This document shows, piece after piece, positions 8,382 to 15,873 of a stretch of 25,827 bases of DNA; positions within the stretch are counted from its first letter, which is position 1, and the number at the start of each line of letters is the position of its first letter. The notes beneath the pieces are model-generated. The model saw only the letters and a list, made by a program, of their open reading frames with translations, did no database searches and had not been told where the DNA came from. Position numbers and translations under genes: made by a program. Origin of the DNA: GCA-002790365 sp964486645 (GTDB lineage Bacteria; Bacteroidota; Ignavibacteria; Ignavibacteriales; Ignavibacteriaceae); NCBI GenBank assembly GCA_964486645.1, contig CAZAOG010000025.1:1-25827 (forward strand). The letters run 5' to 3'.

Positions 8382-9602
8382 TTGAAAAAAAAGATATTCA
8401 TATTATTTGCTTTAATATTATTTCCTCTCGTCATATATTCTCAGCCGCAGCCGTACGTAATTCTTATTTCTTTCGACGGTTTCAGGTGGGATTATGCCAA
8501 CAGAGGAATAACTCCCAACATAGACATTATGAAGAAAAACGGTGTATCGGCTTTATCGTTGAGGCCGTCTTTTCCTTCAAAAACTTTCCCCAATCATTAT
8601 GCAATTATCTCGGGAATGTATCCGGAAAACAACGGATTGATTGCTAATTCGATGCACAATCCTTATACCAATGAACATTTCAAGTTAAGCGATTCCATTC
8701 AGGTAAGAAACGGCAGGTGGTATTTGGGTGAAGCTTTTTGGGAAACCGCACAACGAAACGGAATTATTTCGGCAAGTTATTTTTGGCCCGGCTCCGAAAT
8801 ATCTCCCGAATATAGAAGACCTAAATATTATGAAAAATACGATCACAACAGAGATTATAAAGCAAGAGTCAACGGTGTTATCAACTGGTTAAAACTTCCC
8901 TATGAAAAAAGACCTCATTTTTTAACTCTTTATTTTTCGGCAACGGACGACAAGGGACATAAATTCGGACCGAATTCCAATGAAGTCAATCAAGCCATTG
9001 TTAAAGAAGACAACATGTTGGGTCTGCTATTCAAAAAACTGAAAGAAATAAATTTATATGACAGTACGAATGTAATTTTAGTTTCCGATCATGGAATGTC
9101 GGAAATCAGCAAAGACCGCACCGTAAATATTCAGGATATTATTAAGGATTACGATGTGGAATATCAGCAGGGCGGACCGTTTATGCTGATACAGCCAAAG
9201 CCCGATGAGGTTGATCAAGTATATAAGCTGCTATTGAAGAATGAAAATCATTTTAATGTTTACACAAAAGAAAATATACCTGCACGTTTCCATTACTCGA
9301 ATAATCCGTTTATTCCCGATATAATTATATCAGCCGATTTGGGATGGAGTTTAACTACAAATAAATCGGCTAAATATATTTCTAAGATGAAAACCGGCGC
9401 TACCCACGGCTGGGATAATTATACACTTGATATGAACGGCATTTTCTTTGCGATGGGTCCGAGTTTCAAGGTTGGTTATAAAACCGGTACAATAAATAAC
9501 ATAGATATTTACCCGTTGCTGTGCGAGATTTTTAAAATTTCTCCCCGCTCAAATATTGACGGTAAATTGGAAAATATAGAATTCTTTTTGAAAAACCGTT
9601 AA
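8382..9602 (+). CDS. Ectonucleotide pyrophosphatase/phosphodiesterase (alkaline phosphatase superfamily)
   Basis: This is a 406-aa secreted NPP-type phosphodiesterase with two zinc sites. A signal peptide covers about 1-20, with cleavage probably near YSQ. Ligands fit the family: D32 (SFDGFR), nucleophile Thr68 (SKTFPNHY), D189 and H193 (TDDKGHKFGP), D236 and H237 (SDHGMS) and H342 (THGWDN). Members hydrolyse nucleotide pyrophosphates or phosphodiesters, so a periplasmic nucleotide- or phosphate-scavenging role is plausible; the substrate cannot be read from sequence. The start is TTG at 8382, preceded by a weak AAAGG; it gives a normal signal peptide (KKKIFILFALILF). It is 52 bp after lepB and 8 bp before the M16 gene. 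Confidence 0.92.
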   Translation: MKKKIFILFALILFPLVIYSQPQPYVILISFDGFRWDYANRGITPNIDIMKKNGVSALSLRPSFPSKTFPNHYAIISGMYPENNGLIANSMHNPYTNEHFKLSDSIQVRNGRWYLGEAFWETAQRNGIISASYFWPGSEISPEYRRPKYYEKYDHNRDYKARVNGVINWLKLPYEKRPHFLTLYFSATDDKGHKFGPNSNEVNQAIVKEDNMLGLLFKKLKEINLYDSTNVILVSDHGMSEISKDRTVNIQDIIKDYDVEYQQGGPFMLIQPKPDEVDQVYKLLLKNENHFNVYTKENIPARFHYSNNPFIPDIIISADLGWSLTTNKSAKYISKMKTGATHGWDNYTLDMNGIFFAMGPSFKVGYKTGTINNIDIYPLLCEIFKISPRSNIDGKLENIEFFLKNR

Positions 9603-9610
9603 GAGAAAAT

Positions 9611-10873
9611 ATGAATTTACTCGATATTAATTATGAAAAATATTCTCTTGATAACGGTCTGAATGTAATTCTTCACCAAAGAAAAGACCTCCCTTTAGTA
9701 GCGGTAAACATTTGGTACAGCGTTGGTTCCTCAAACGAAGTAAAAGGAAAAACCGGCATCGCACATTTGTTCGAGCATATGATGTTTCAAGGCTCGTTAA
9801 ATGTTCCGAAAGAAAAACACTTTAAGTACATCCAGGAAGCCGGCGGAAATTTAAATGCTTCTACCAGTTTCGACCGTACAAATTATTACGAGAAACTACC
9901 TTCGAATTTTTTAGAACTGGCTTTGTGGTTGGAATCCGACAGAATGGGGTTTTTTCTGCCTGCACTTGATCAAATAAAATTAGACAACCAAAAAGATGTT
10001 GTAAGTAACGAACGCCTACAACGTTACGATAATCAACCCTACGGATTGGCTTGGGAAATAATAATAACAAACCTTTTTCCGCAAAATCATCCATACAGCT
10101 GGCCTACAATAGGGTTTATGGATGACATAAAATCTTACACGCTGGATGATGTTTCCAATTTCTTTAATTCTTACTATTCACCCTCCAATGCTTCGCTGGT
10201 TTTGGTCGGTGATTTTGAAATTGAAAACGCAAAATATTTAATTGATAAATATTTTTCCGAAATAAAAAGTTCAAATACAAACCGGCATCCTTCGTCGGAA
10301 GATTTTAAATTGAAAGAAAATATATTCATACAAAGAAAAGAGAAAGTTCAGCTTGACAGAATTTACTTTGCCTGGCCTACGGGCAGGGCTTACAACAAAG
10401 CGGACGCTTCGATAGATATCCTTTCGGATATTTTAGCCGGTTCCAAAACCGCAAGACTGAACGAAAAATTAGTACACAAATTGGAAATAGCACAGGACGT
10501 AAGCGCGTACCATATTTCGGGAAAATACGGGGGTGCTTTGCTAATAAGCGCAACAGTAAAACCGGGAATAAGTCCCGATAAATTAAAAGCCGAAATATTC
10601 GAAGAAATAGAAAAGCTGATTTCAAAAGGAGTTAACGAAAGAGATTTGTTAAAATCGAAGAACGGAATAAAATCTCAATTCATTTATTCCTTGCAGAATA
10701 TTGATACGCTTGCCGACCACCTTAACCATTATAATTTTTATTTGAACGAACCGAACTCGTTTTCGTTTGATTTGAACAGGTATTCTTCGGTAACGGAAAA
10801 ATCAATCTCAAATATTGCAGAAGATTATTTAAAAGATAAATATTTAGAACTCAGAATTTCACCGGAAGCATAA
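9611..10873 (+). CDS. M16 zinc peptidase, catalytic subunit
   Basis: This 420-aa M16B peptidase has the inverted zinc motif HLFEH at residues 52-56, with E134 (VVSNER) as the distal zinc ligand. The C-terminal half (about 215-415) is the second M16 lobe. No signal peptide is visible, so it is probably cytoplasmic, unlike many processing-peptidase homologues in this phylum. It is followed 3 bp later by a second M16 gene without the zinc motif; such pairs form a catalytic/non-catalytic clamshell heterodimer that degrades or trims peptides. The likely substrates are peptides released by other proteases, an inference from family behaviour. Confidence 0.94.
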   Translation: MNLLDINYEKYSLDNGLNVILHQRKDLPLVAVNIWYSVGSSNEVKGKTGIAHLFEHMMFQGSLNVPKEKHFKYIQEAGGNLNASTSFDRTNYYEKLPSNFLELALWLESDRMGFFLPALDQIKLDNQKDVVSNERLQRYDNQPYGLAWEIIITNLFPQNHPYSWPTIGFMDDIKSYTLDDVSNFFNSYYSPSNASLVLVGDFEIENAKYLIDKYFSEIKSSNTNRHPSSEDFKLKENIFIQRKEKVQLDRIYFAWPTGRAYNKADASIDILSDILAGSKTARLNEKLVHKLEIAQDVSAYHISGKYGGALLISATVKPGISPDKLKAEIFEEIEKLISKGVNERDLLKSKNGIKSQFIYSLQNIDTLADHLNHYNFYLNEPNSFSFDLNRYSSVTEKSISNIAEDYLKDKYLELRISPEA

Positions 10874-10876
10874 TTA

Positions 10877-12241
10877 ATGAGAATTAACAGAAAAGATATT
10901 CCAAAACCCGGCGACAAACCGAATTTTTTTCTACCGAATATTGAAGAGTTTGTAACGCCGAATTCTTTCAAAGTTGTTTTCGTTCGAAAAGAAAATTTGC
11001 CTATTATTAGATTTTCTTATCTGAACGAAATCGGGAGCATGAACGACCCGGAAAATCAAAAAGGATTGGCAAACTTATTCGGGATGGTATTGGACGAAGG
11101 TGCAGGCGGCTTAAACGCAATTGAATTGAAAGAAGAGTTCCAGCTTTTGGGCACAAATTTTTCAATTAACACAAACAAAGATTCAACATCTTTATCGTTT
11201 TTATGTCTGAAAGAAAACTTTGAAAGATCATTGGAACTTGTAAACTTGATTTTAAATGAACCTGAATTTGAAGAGCAGTCGTTTGCAAGAGAAAAAGGGA
11301 AAATTTTAACAAGCTTGCAACAAGTGCAGGATTCTGCGGATGTAATTGCAGACCTTGCATTTGAAAATTTACTGTTTGACAGAAAAGAGCCTTACGCTTT
11401 TCCGGCAGCAGGTTACCCCGAACATATAAATAAACTAACAAAGGATAATATTGTTAATTATTACGGAAACGTATTCAAAAACTCTGCTCCTTATTTAGTG
11501 GTTGTCGGTGATGTTGAAAAGGATAAATTAGCACAAATTATTGACAACAAATTATTACCGATAACAAATCATGTCGAGTCAAACAGCTTAAATGAAAACT
11601 TCAATTCTAAAAAGACAAAAATTTATTTTGTAGATAAAAAAGATTCTGTGCAGAGTGAAATCAGGGTAGGACATCTTACCGGCAGAAGAAACGAAAAAGA
11701 TTTTTATTCGAAAGTGCTTTTAAACACTGTTTTAGGCGGACAATTTACAAGCAGATTAAATCTTAACTTGAGAGAAAACAAAGGATACACATACGGAGTT
11801 CACTCAAGTTTCAGCTACCATAAATATGCGGGGTCTTTTTATATAACAACGTCAGTTGAAACAAAATATACGGAAGCAGCAATAAATGAAATTATAAGTG
11901 AAATGGAAAAAATCCGTCAGGGCGTTACGGAAGATGAATTAAATTTTGCAAAATCTTCAATAACAAAAAATTTTCCCTCTAACTTTGAAACTTACGGTCA
12001 AATTACCAATAATTTATCGAGCAAAATAAAACATTCATTACCGGATAATTATTTTGATAATTACTTAAACAAAATATCCGACGTAACAATTGACGAAATA
12101 AAAGATTCGGCGTTAAAAAATGTACTCCCTGATAATGCCGTTATTTTAGTGGTCGGGGATAAAGAAAAAATATTACTGCAATTAAAAGACCTGAAATTCG
12201 GCGGGGTTACCGAAGTCGGAATCTTCGGTCAGGAATTATAG
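10877..12241 (+). CDS. M16 peptidase-like protein, non-catalytic subunit
   Basis: This 454-aa M16B protein lacks the zinc motif: the place of HxxEH is NLFGM (residues 66-70). It retains the substrate-binding Arg-Tyr pair, R299 and Y304 (LRENKGYTYG), which in M16B heterodimers is supplied by the inactive partner. The gene starts 3 bp after the catalytic subunit's stop, so translational coupling and 1:1 assembly are likely. No signal peptide is visible. It is the last gene of the + strand run; no hairpin with a U-tract follows, but a palindromic element begins about 57 bp downstream. Confidence 0.93.
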   Translation: MRINRKDIPKPGDKPNFFLPNIEEFVTPNSFKVVFVRKENLPIIRFSYLNEIGSMNDPENQKGLANLFGMVLDEGAGGLNAIELKEEFQLLGTNFSINTNKDSTSLSFLCLKENFERSLELVNLILNEPEFEEQSFAREKGKILTSLQQVQDSADVIADLAFENLLFDRKEPYAFPAAGYPEHINKLTKDNIVNYYGNVFKNSAPYLVVVGDVEKDKLAQIIDNKLLPITNHVESNSLNENFNSKKTKIYFVDKKDSVQSEIRVGHLTGRRNEKDFYSKVLLNTVLGGQFTSRLNLNLRENKGYTYGVHSSFSYHKYAGSFYITTSVETKYTEAAINEIISEMEKIRQGVTEDELNFAKSSITKNFPSNFETYGQITNNLSSKIKHSLPDNYFDNYLNKISDVTIDEIKDSALKNVLPDNAVILVVGDKEKILLQLKDLKFGGVTEVGIFGQEL

Positions 12242-12297
12242 CTGAGAAATCTCTCGGAAACCCGGTTTCTAAATTCCCGATAAATCAATAATCCACT

Positions 12298-12483
12298 TTA
12301 CGCAAAATGTTATCCGTCAACTGACGGAAATAGCCACGACCTTTAGGTCGTGGGCAAATGATGTCTATAACTATTGGCTTTAGCCACATAAAACAAAAGA
12401 TTTTGGGCTAAAGCCCGTGTCTAGTTGCTATATCTAATCCACGACCTAAAGGTCGTGGCTATAAATCGTGAAATAATGCGTAA
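12298..12483. repeat. Nested REP/BIME-like palindromic element
   Basis: This element consists of palindromes nested symmetrically. Outer arms ttacgca (12298-12304) and tgcgtaa (12477-12483) enclose a 24-bp perfect inverted repeat (12330-12353 against 12439-12462). Each 24-bp arm is itself a hairpin, ccacgacct/aggtcgtgg with a 2-nt loop (TT on the left, AA on the right). Further in, ggctttagcc (12376-12385) and gggctaaagccc (12405-12416) form another inverted pair, each self-complementary. An extra palindrome, tccgtca-ac-tgacgga, is at 12313-12328. No ORF lies inside. The architecture resembles a BIME moved by a RAYT (REP-associated tyrosine transposase), though none is in the window. Confidence 0.8.
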
Positions 12484-12524
12484 CGTGATTTATAATTCTC
12501 AAATCAGGCTGAAATCAGTATACT

Positions 12525-13520
12525 TTAATAAGTAATAAATTTATACCCTAAATTTCCGTATTTATTCAAATCGGTTCTAATTTTCATAATATTTTCAAGA
12601 GACAGAACAACATTTAACGTATCGTTTGTCCCTGTACTCATCACATAAGATCTGAATATTTTTTTTAACCCTGTTTTGTATTTTTTAGTAAAATTAATAA
12701 AATTTTTCTGGTACAAAAGCTTTATCCTCATTCTCTTGAAAGCAGTTTTAACTTTATAACTTGGATTAAAATTAGAAGGAAATAAGATAAACTTGGTTTT
12801 GGGGAAAAATTTTAGGATGGCATTGACACCCTGTCTAATTCTACTTTCATCAAAGCTGTTTTTAATTTTAAATTTCAGCTCCTCAATATTGTTGTTTATA
12901 ATTAAAGCAAATTCTTTATTGTTTTTTGATACTTCATTTGCCAAATCAATATTTTTAGTAGAAGGAGAAAACAAAAGTGTAATATCTTTAGTTAAATTCA
13001 GTATGTTATATTTATTTTCATCCCCGAGATCATCAGGCAGGATTACCGATAAATTCAAATAACCCGCCGAATGTGCAATTTCTTTTTTATATATAAAAAC
13101 GGCGGATAAAACCAATTTATCCGCATTGGATATTTCCAGTAAAGAAGTACCGCCGGCTTTTACCTCTTTCGAAGTAACTTGTAATTTAGTCCCCGATAGA
13201 TTTTTGTAAATTTCTTTAATTAATAAAATATTGGGTAAATCATTTGGTACATCTATTTTGTAGATGTAAATCAATGATTTTTTTTTGTCTTTTTTAATCG
13301 GTGATTTGTGTATCCAATTTTGTTTTATGTTGTAGCTTTTAAGCGATGCAATAAACAAAGAATCTACCTTGGCCGGTTTTATTTCCGCATTAAATACTTC
13401 GGTTGTTTTTTTTCCGTCCTCCGAATTAAATCTTTCTAAGAGCAAATTTGCTATTAATAATACAACAGCCAAGGCAAACAAGCTTTGAATGGTTTTATAT
13501 TTATTAGAATATTTATCCAT
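12525..13520 (-). CDS. Membrane-anchored protein, possible divergent polysaccharide deacetylase-like
   Basis: This 331-aa protein has one N-terminal transmembrane helix (about 13-29) after a short cytoplasmic tail, so the rest is probably periplasmic. It has no close family I recognise with certainty. Residues 90-150 (VPNDLP..., SKEVKAGGTSLLEI, a KEIAHSAG stretch) and 156-210 (LSVILPDDLG, then ITLLFSPST, ANEVSKNNKEFALII) resemble the layout of the divergent polysaccharide deacetylase (YibQ) family, where the consensus is roughly IDDFG...ILP..A...G.E. The catalytic Asp/His pattern is not clearly preserved. Lys/Asn/Ile-rich composition is pronounced. It is 16 bp downstream of the crotonase gene. 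The function is uncertain. Confidence 0.7.
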   Translation of the reverse strand: MDKYSNKYKTIQSLFALAVVLLIANLLLERFNSEDGKKTTEVFNAEIKPAKVDSLFIASLKSYNIKQNWIHKSPIKKDKKKSLIYIYKIDVPNDLPNILLIKEIYKNLSGTKLQVTSKEVKAGGTSLLEISNADKLVLSAVFIYKKEIAHSAGYLNLSVILPDDLGDENKYNILNLTKDITLLFSPSTKNIDLANEVSKNNKEFALIINNNIEELKFKIKNSFDESRIRQGVNAILKFFPKTKFILFPSNFNPSYKVKTAFKRMRIKLLYQKNFINFTKKYKTGLKKIFRSYVMSTGTNDTLNVVLSLENIMKIRTDLNKYGNLGYKFITY

Positions 13521-13536
13521 TAAAATTCAAGAAAAT

Positions 13537-14316
13537 CTAATTATTCTTGAATTGAGGTTTACGTTTTTCTAAAAATGCGGATGTACCTTCTTTGAAATCT
13601 TTGGTACCGCAGCATAAAGCAAAAACGCTTGCTTCATAATTCTGTCCGCCTCCCCCTGAAACTTCGGAAACAATGTTAATGGCTTTCATTGCCATTCTAA
13701 TAGCAAACTGTCCTTTAGAACAAATTTTACCTGCCATTTCTTTTGCTTTGTCCATCAATTCAGATTGCGGATATACTTTGTTTACAAGACCAATTTTCAA
13801 TGCTTCTTCAGAGTTTATCATATCGCCTGTTAAAATATATTCCGTAGCTCTGCCGGAGTTAATAAGTCTTGTTAATCTTTGTGTACCGCCGTAACCCGGA
13901 ATTATACCCAAATTAACTTCGGGCTGACCGAACACGGCATTTTCTGATGCAAGGCGGATATTACAAGCAAGAGCAATTTCGCATCCTCCGCCCAAAGCGT
14001 AACCGTTAACGGCAGCAATTACGGGCTTTTCCATTTTTTCAATTTTACTGAAAACTCTCTGTCCTTTTTCCGAAAACATTTTTGCCGTTTTCTCGTCCAG
14101 TTTATTTAACTCCGATATATCGGCTCCGGCTACAAAAGCTTTTTCTCCGCTTCCGGTTAAGATAATTACGTACACTTTTTCATCTTCGTTTAATTGAGAG
14201 AATGCCCGGTCTAATTCTTCAATTGTTTCATTATTAAGTGCATTTAATTTTTCGGGACGGTTAATTGTAACAACCGCGGTGTTGTTTGCAATTTCCACTA
14301 ATAAATTATTGTACAT
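13537..14316 (-). CDS. Enoyl-CoA hydratase/crotonase family protein
   Basis: This 259-aa crotonase has the full catalytic set. The oxyanion hole comes from GADIS (about 64-68) and the ALGGG segment (107-111); Glu113 (GGGCE) and Glu133 (FGQPE) correspond to the paired acid/base glutamates of true enoyl-CoA hydratases. Both being present favours hydration of short-chain enoyl-CoA (crotonyl-CoA to 3-hydroxybutyryl-CoA) over isomerase or thioesterase activity. Length is typical. A good Shine-Dalgarno sequence precedes the ATG. It is 23 bp after the DUF2231 gene and 16 bp before the deacetylase-like gene, so the three are probably cotranscribed. Confidence 0.95.
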   Translation of the reverse strand: MYNNLLVEIANNTAVVTINRPEKLNALNNETIEELDRAFSQLNEDEKVYVIILTGSGEKAFVAGADISELNKLDEKTAKMFSEKGQRVFSKIEKMEKPVIAAVNGYALGGGCEIALACNIRLASENAVFGQPEVNLGIIPGYGGTQRLTRLINSGRATEYILTGDMINSEEALKIGLVNKVYPQSELMDKAKEMAGKICSKGQFAIRMAMKAINIVSEVSGGGGQNYEASVFALCCGTKDFKEGTSAFLEKRKPQFKNN

Positions 14317-14324
14317 AATTTTAT

Positions 14325-14330
14325 CTCCTT
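14325..14330 (-). promoter_or_regulatory. Shine-Dalgarno sequence of the crotonase gene
   Basis: On the minus strand AAGGAG lies 8 nt before the ATG at 14316, inside the 23-bp gap after the DUF2231 gene. It stands out because most genes here lack such a site. Confidence 0.7.
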
Positions 14331-14339
14331 TGTAATATT

Positions 14340-14819
14340 TTATTTATTGATTTTTGTTTCCGTTTTCTTTAGTTCCGTACCTACACCGTATTTATATACA
14401 AGCTTGCCCCCGTATTCGCCCGCTTTATACAAAAAGTAAGAACCGGCTAAAGCAAGGATAATAAAAATATATTTATAATTAGTCGTAAATTTTTTCTTCA
14501 GTACCAAATATGTTCTGAAAACAAGAACCGCAGTAAAATACCAAATAGTTAAATTCGCAAAATCTTCGTGTTTCTCGATGACCCCGGAAGGAATACTTGC
14601 TCCTGCTTCCTTCAGTTTATCTGCCACCTCCACCGCTTGGTTACCGGTCAAAACGGCAAGAAAAGCAGTAAGTACACCCAATAATAGTGTAATATGTGCG
14701 GCTTTTGAAAATATTTCTTTTTTTGAAAATGCCGAAATTATTTCCAAAACAACATAAGACAGCAGCAATACTATTGGAAAGTGTGTGATTTTAGGATGTA
14801 AAGCCGCTAAAAATTCCAT
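14340..14819 (-). CDS. DUF2231 integral membrane protein
   Basis: This 159-aa protein has four predicted transmembrane segments (about 13-31, 41-60, 90-107, 115-133). The DUF2231 signature is clear: LHPKITHFPI near the N-terminus with H8 and H13, a KHEDFA segment with H84 between helices 2 and 3, and the closing GGKLVYKYGVG (137-147). The conserved histidines at membrane edges suggest metal or heme binding, but the function is not established. It is the likely first gene of a set with the crotonase and the downstream membrane protein, and lies 97 bp from the truA stop. Confidence 0.88.
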   Translation of the reverse strand: MEFLAALHPKITHFPIVLLLSYVVLEIISAFSKKEIFSKAAHITLLLGVLTAFLAVLTGNQAVEVADKLKEAGASIPSGVIEKHEDFANLTIWYFTAVLVFRTYLVLKKKFTTNYKYIFIILALAGSYFLYKAGEYGGKLVYKYGVGTELKKTETKINK

Positions 14820-14891
14820 AATAACCTCATTTATAATTTAAACAATATTTTGTATCAAACGTTTAAAATAAAGCTTTAGATAATTAAAACC

Positions 14892-14916
14892 GTATTACCC
14901 TTTAAATGGATAATAC
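14892..14916 (-). terminator. Possible weak terminator after truA
   Basis: Immediately after the truA stop is an inverted repeat, gtatta (14892-14897) with taatac (14911-14916). Allowing one mismatch it extends to 9 bp around a 7-nt loop. On the minus strand it is followed by GGTTTTAATT, so the U-tract is poor. It may slow or stop transcription. Confidence 0.35.
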
Positions 14917-15642
14917 TCAATATTTTACTTTATATAAAAATAATCCTTTTGCCGGCACTGCTTCTCCGGCGGTGCATCTGTCCCTGCTATCGATTATATT
15001 TTTTATATGTTCGCTTGTCCATCCGTTTTTATGTACGTTAATCAATGTACCAACAATGGACCTTACCATTCCGTGTAAAAATCTGTCCGCTTCAATGTAG
15101 AATAATATCTTGTTTGAAAGTTCTTTCCAGCGGATAGAATAAATGTTGCAATTTTTGTTTTTTGTCTCCGTTTTTTTTCTTGCAAAAGCAGAAAAATTAT
15201 TTTCCCCCAATAAAGTTTTACTTATTTCATTTAAGTAGTCAACATCAAATTCTTCATTTAAAAAATAGGAATATTTATTAAAGAAAGGCGATTTAATTTT
15301 GCTGAACAAATAAATATAACTTCTTTTTTTAGCGTCAAATCTGGAATGGAATTCTTCTTTCGCTTCTTTCATCGAAACAACCGAAATATCTTCGGGAAGA
15401 ATCGCATTTAATGAATGTTGAAATCTGTAAATATCTAATCCGTCATCGATTTTAAAATTAGCTATTTGTCCCAGAGCGTGTACCCCGCTGTCCGTTCTGC
15501 CCGAACCGATTAAATTTACTTTCCGCTTTGTTATAGTTTTAATCGCATCGGTTATTTTTTGCTGAACGGTATCGGCATTGTTTTGTATCTGCCAGCCGGA
15601 ATAATTTGTGCCGTCGTATTGAATTTTTAATTTATAATTCAA
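14917..15642 (-). CDS. truA: tRNA pseudouridine(38-40) synthase
   Basis: This 241-aa enzyme makes pseudouridine at positions 38-40 in the tRNA anticodon arm. The catalytic Asp51 sits in GSGRTDSGVHALGQ. The opening YKLKIQYDGTNYSGWQIQ, the HSLNAILPEDI segment and the C-terminal FLHGMVRSIVGTL block are all family landmarks. Length is normal. It is divergent from the histidine kinase gene across 231 bp that contain a GC-rich palindrome. Confidence 0.96.
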   Translation of the reverse strand: MNYKLKIQYDGTNYSGWQIQNNADTVQQKITDAIKTITKRKVNLIGSGRTDSGVHALGQIANFKIDDGLDIYRFQHSLNAILPEDISVVSMKEAKEEFHSRFDAKKRSYIYLFSKIKSPFFNKYSYFLNEEFDVDYLNEISKTLLGENNFSAFARKKTETKNKNCNIYSIRWKELSNKILFYIEADRFLHGMVRSIVGTLINVHKNGWTSEHIKNIIDSRDRCTAGEAVPAKGLFLYKVKY

Positions 15643-15710
15643 TTTTTTTATTTTCTCCGAGAAAAAAAATAAGATTTATAATTTTATTTGTCTTTTGCAG
15701 ATGTTTTTTT

Positions 15711-15734
15711 GCCGCGAATTCGCGAATTAGCGGC
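15711..15734. repeat. GC-rich intergenic palindrome
   Basis: Outer arms gccgc (15711-15715) and gcggc (15730-15734) flank overlapping palindromes: cgcgaattcgcg (15713-15724, a perfect 12-mer) and ttcgcgaa (15719-15726). The surrounding intergenic DNA is very AT-rich, so this looks inserted. It lies between divergent truA and the histidine kinase gene. It resembles the REP-like elements elsewhere in this window in design but not in sequence. It could also be an operator or the stem of a transcript end; no U-tract adjoins it on the plus strand, but on the minus strand CGGC is followed by AAAAAAACATC (an A-run, not a U-run). Confidence 0.55.
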
Positions 15735-15873
15735 TTGTAAAAATTAAAATAAGAACCGTAAATTTTTTCTAAAAACAATAGAATTAGTTACTCACAAAAA
15801 AAGATTTCATTAAACATCAATATAAATAAAACGATAATTTTGTATATTAAAATTAAACAATATTGAATATTAT

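Noticed and set aside
15835..15842. TAATTTTG as a Bacteroidota -7 element for the histidine kinase gene
   Set aside because: No TTG-like -33 element is found at the expected distance upstream.
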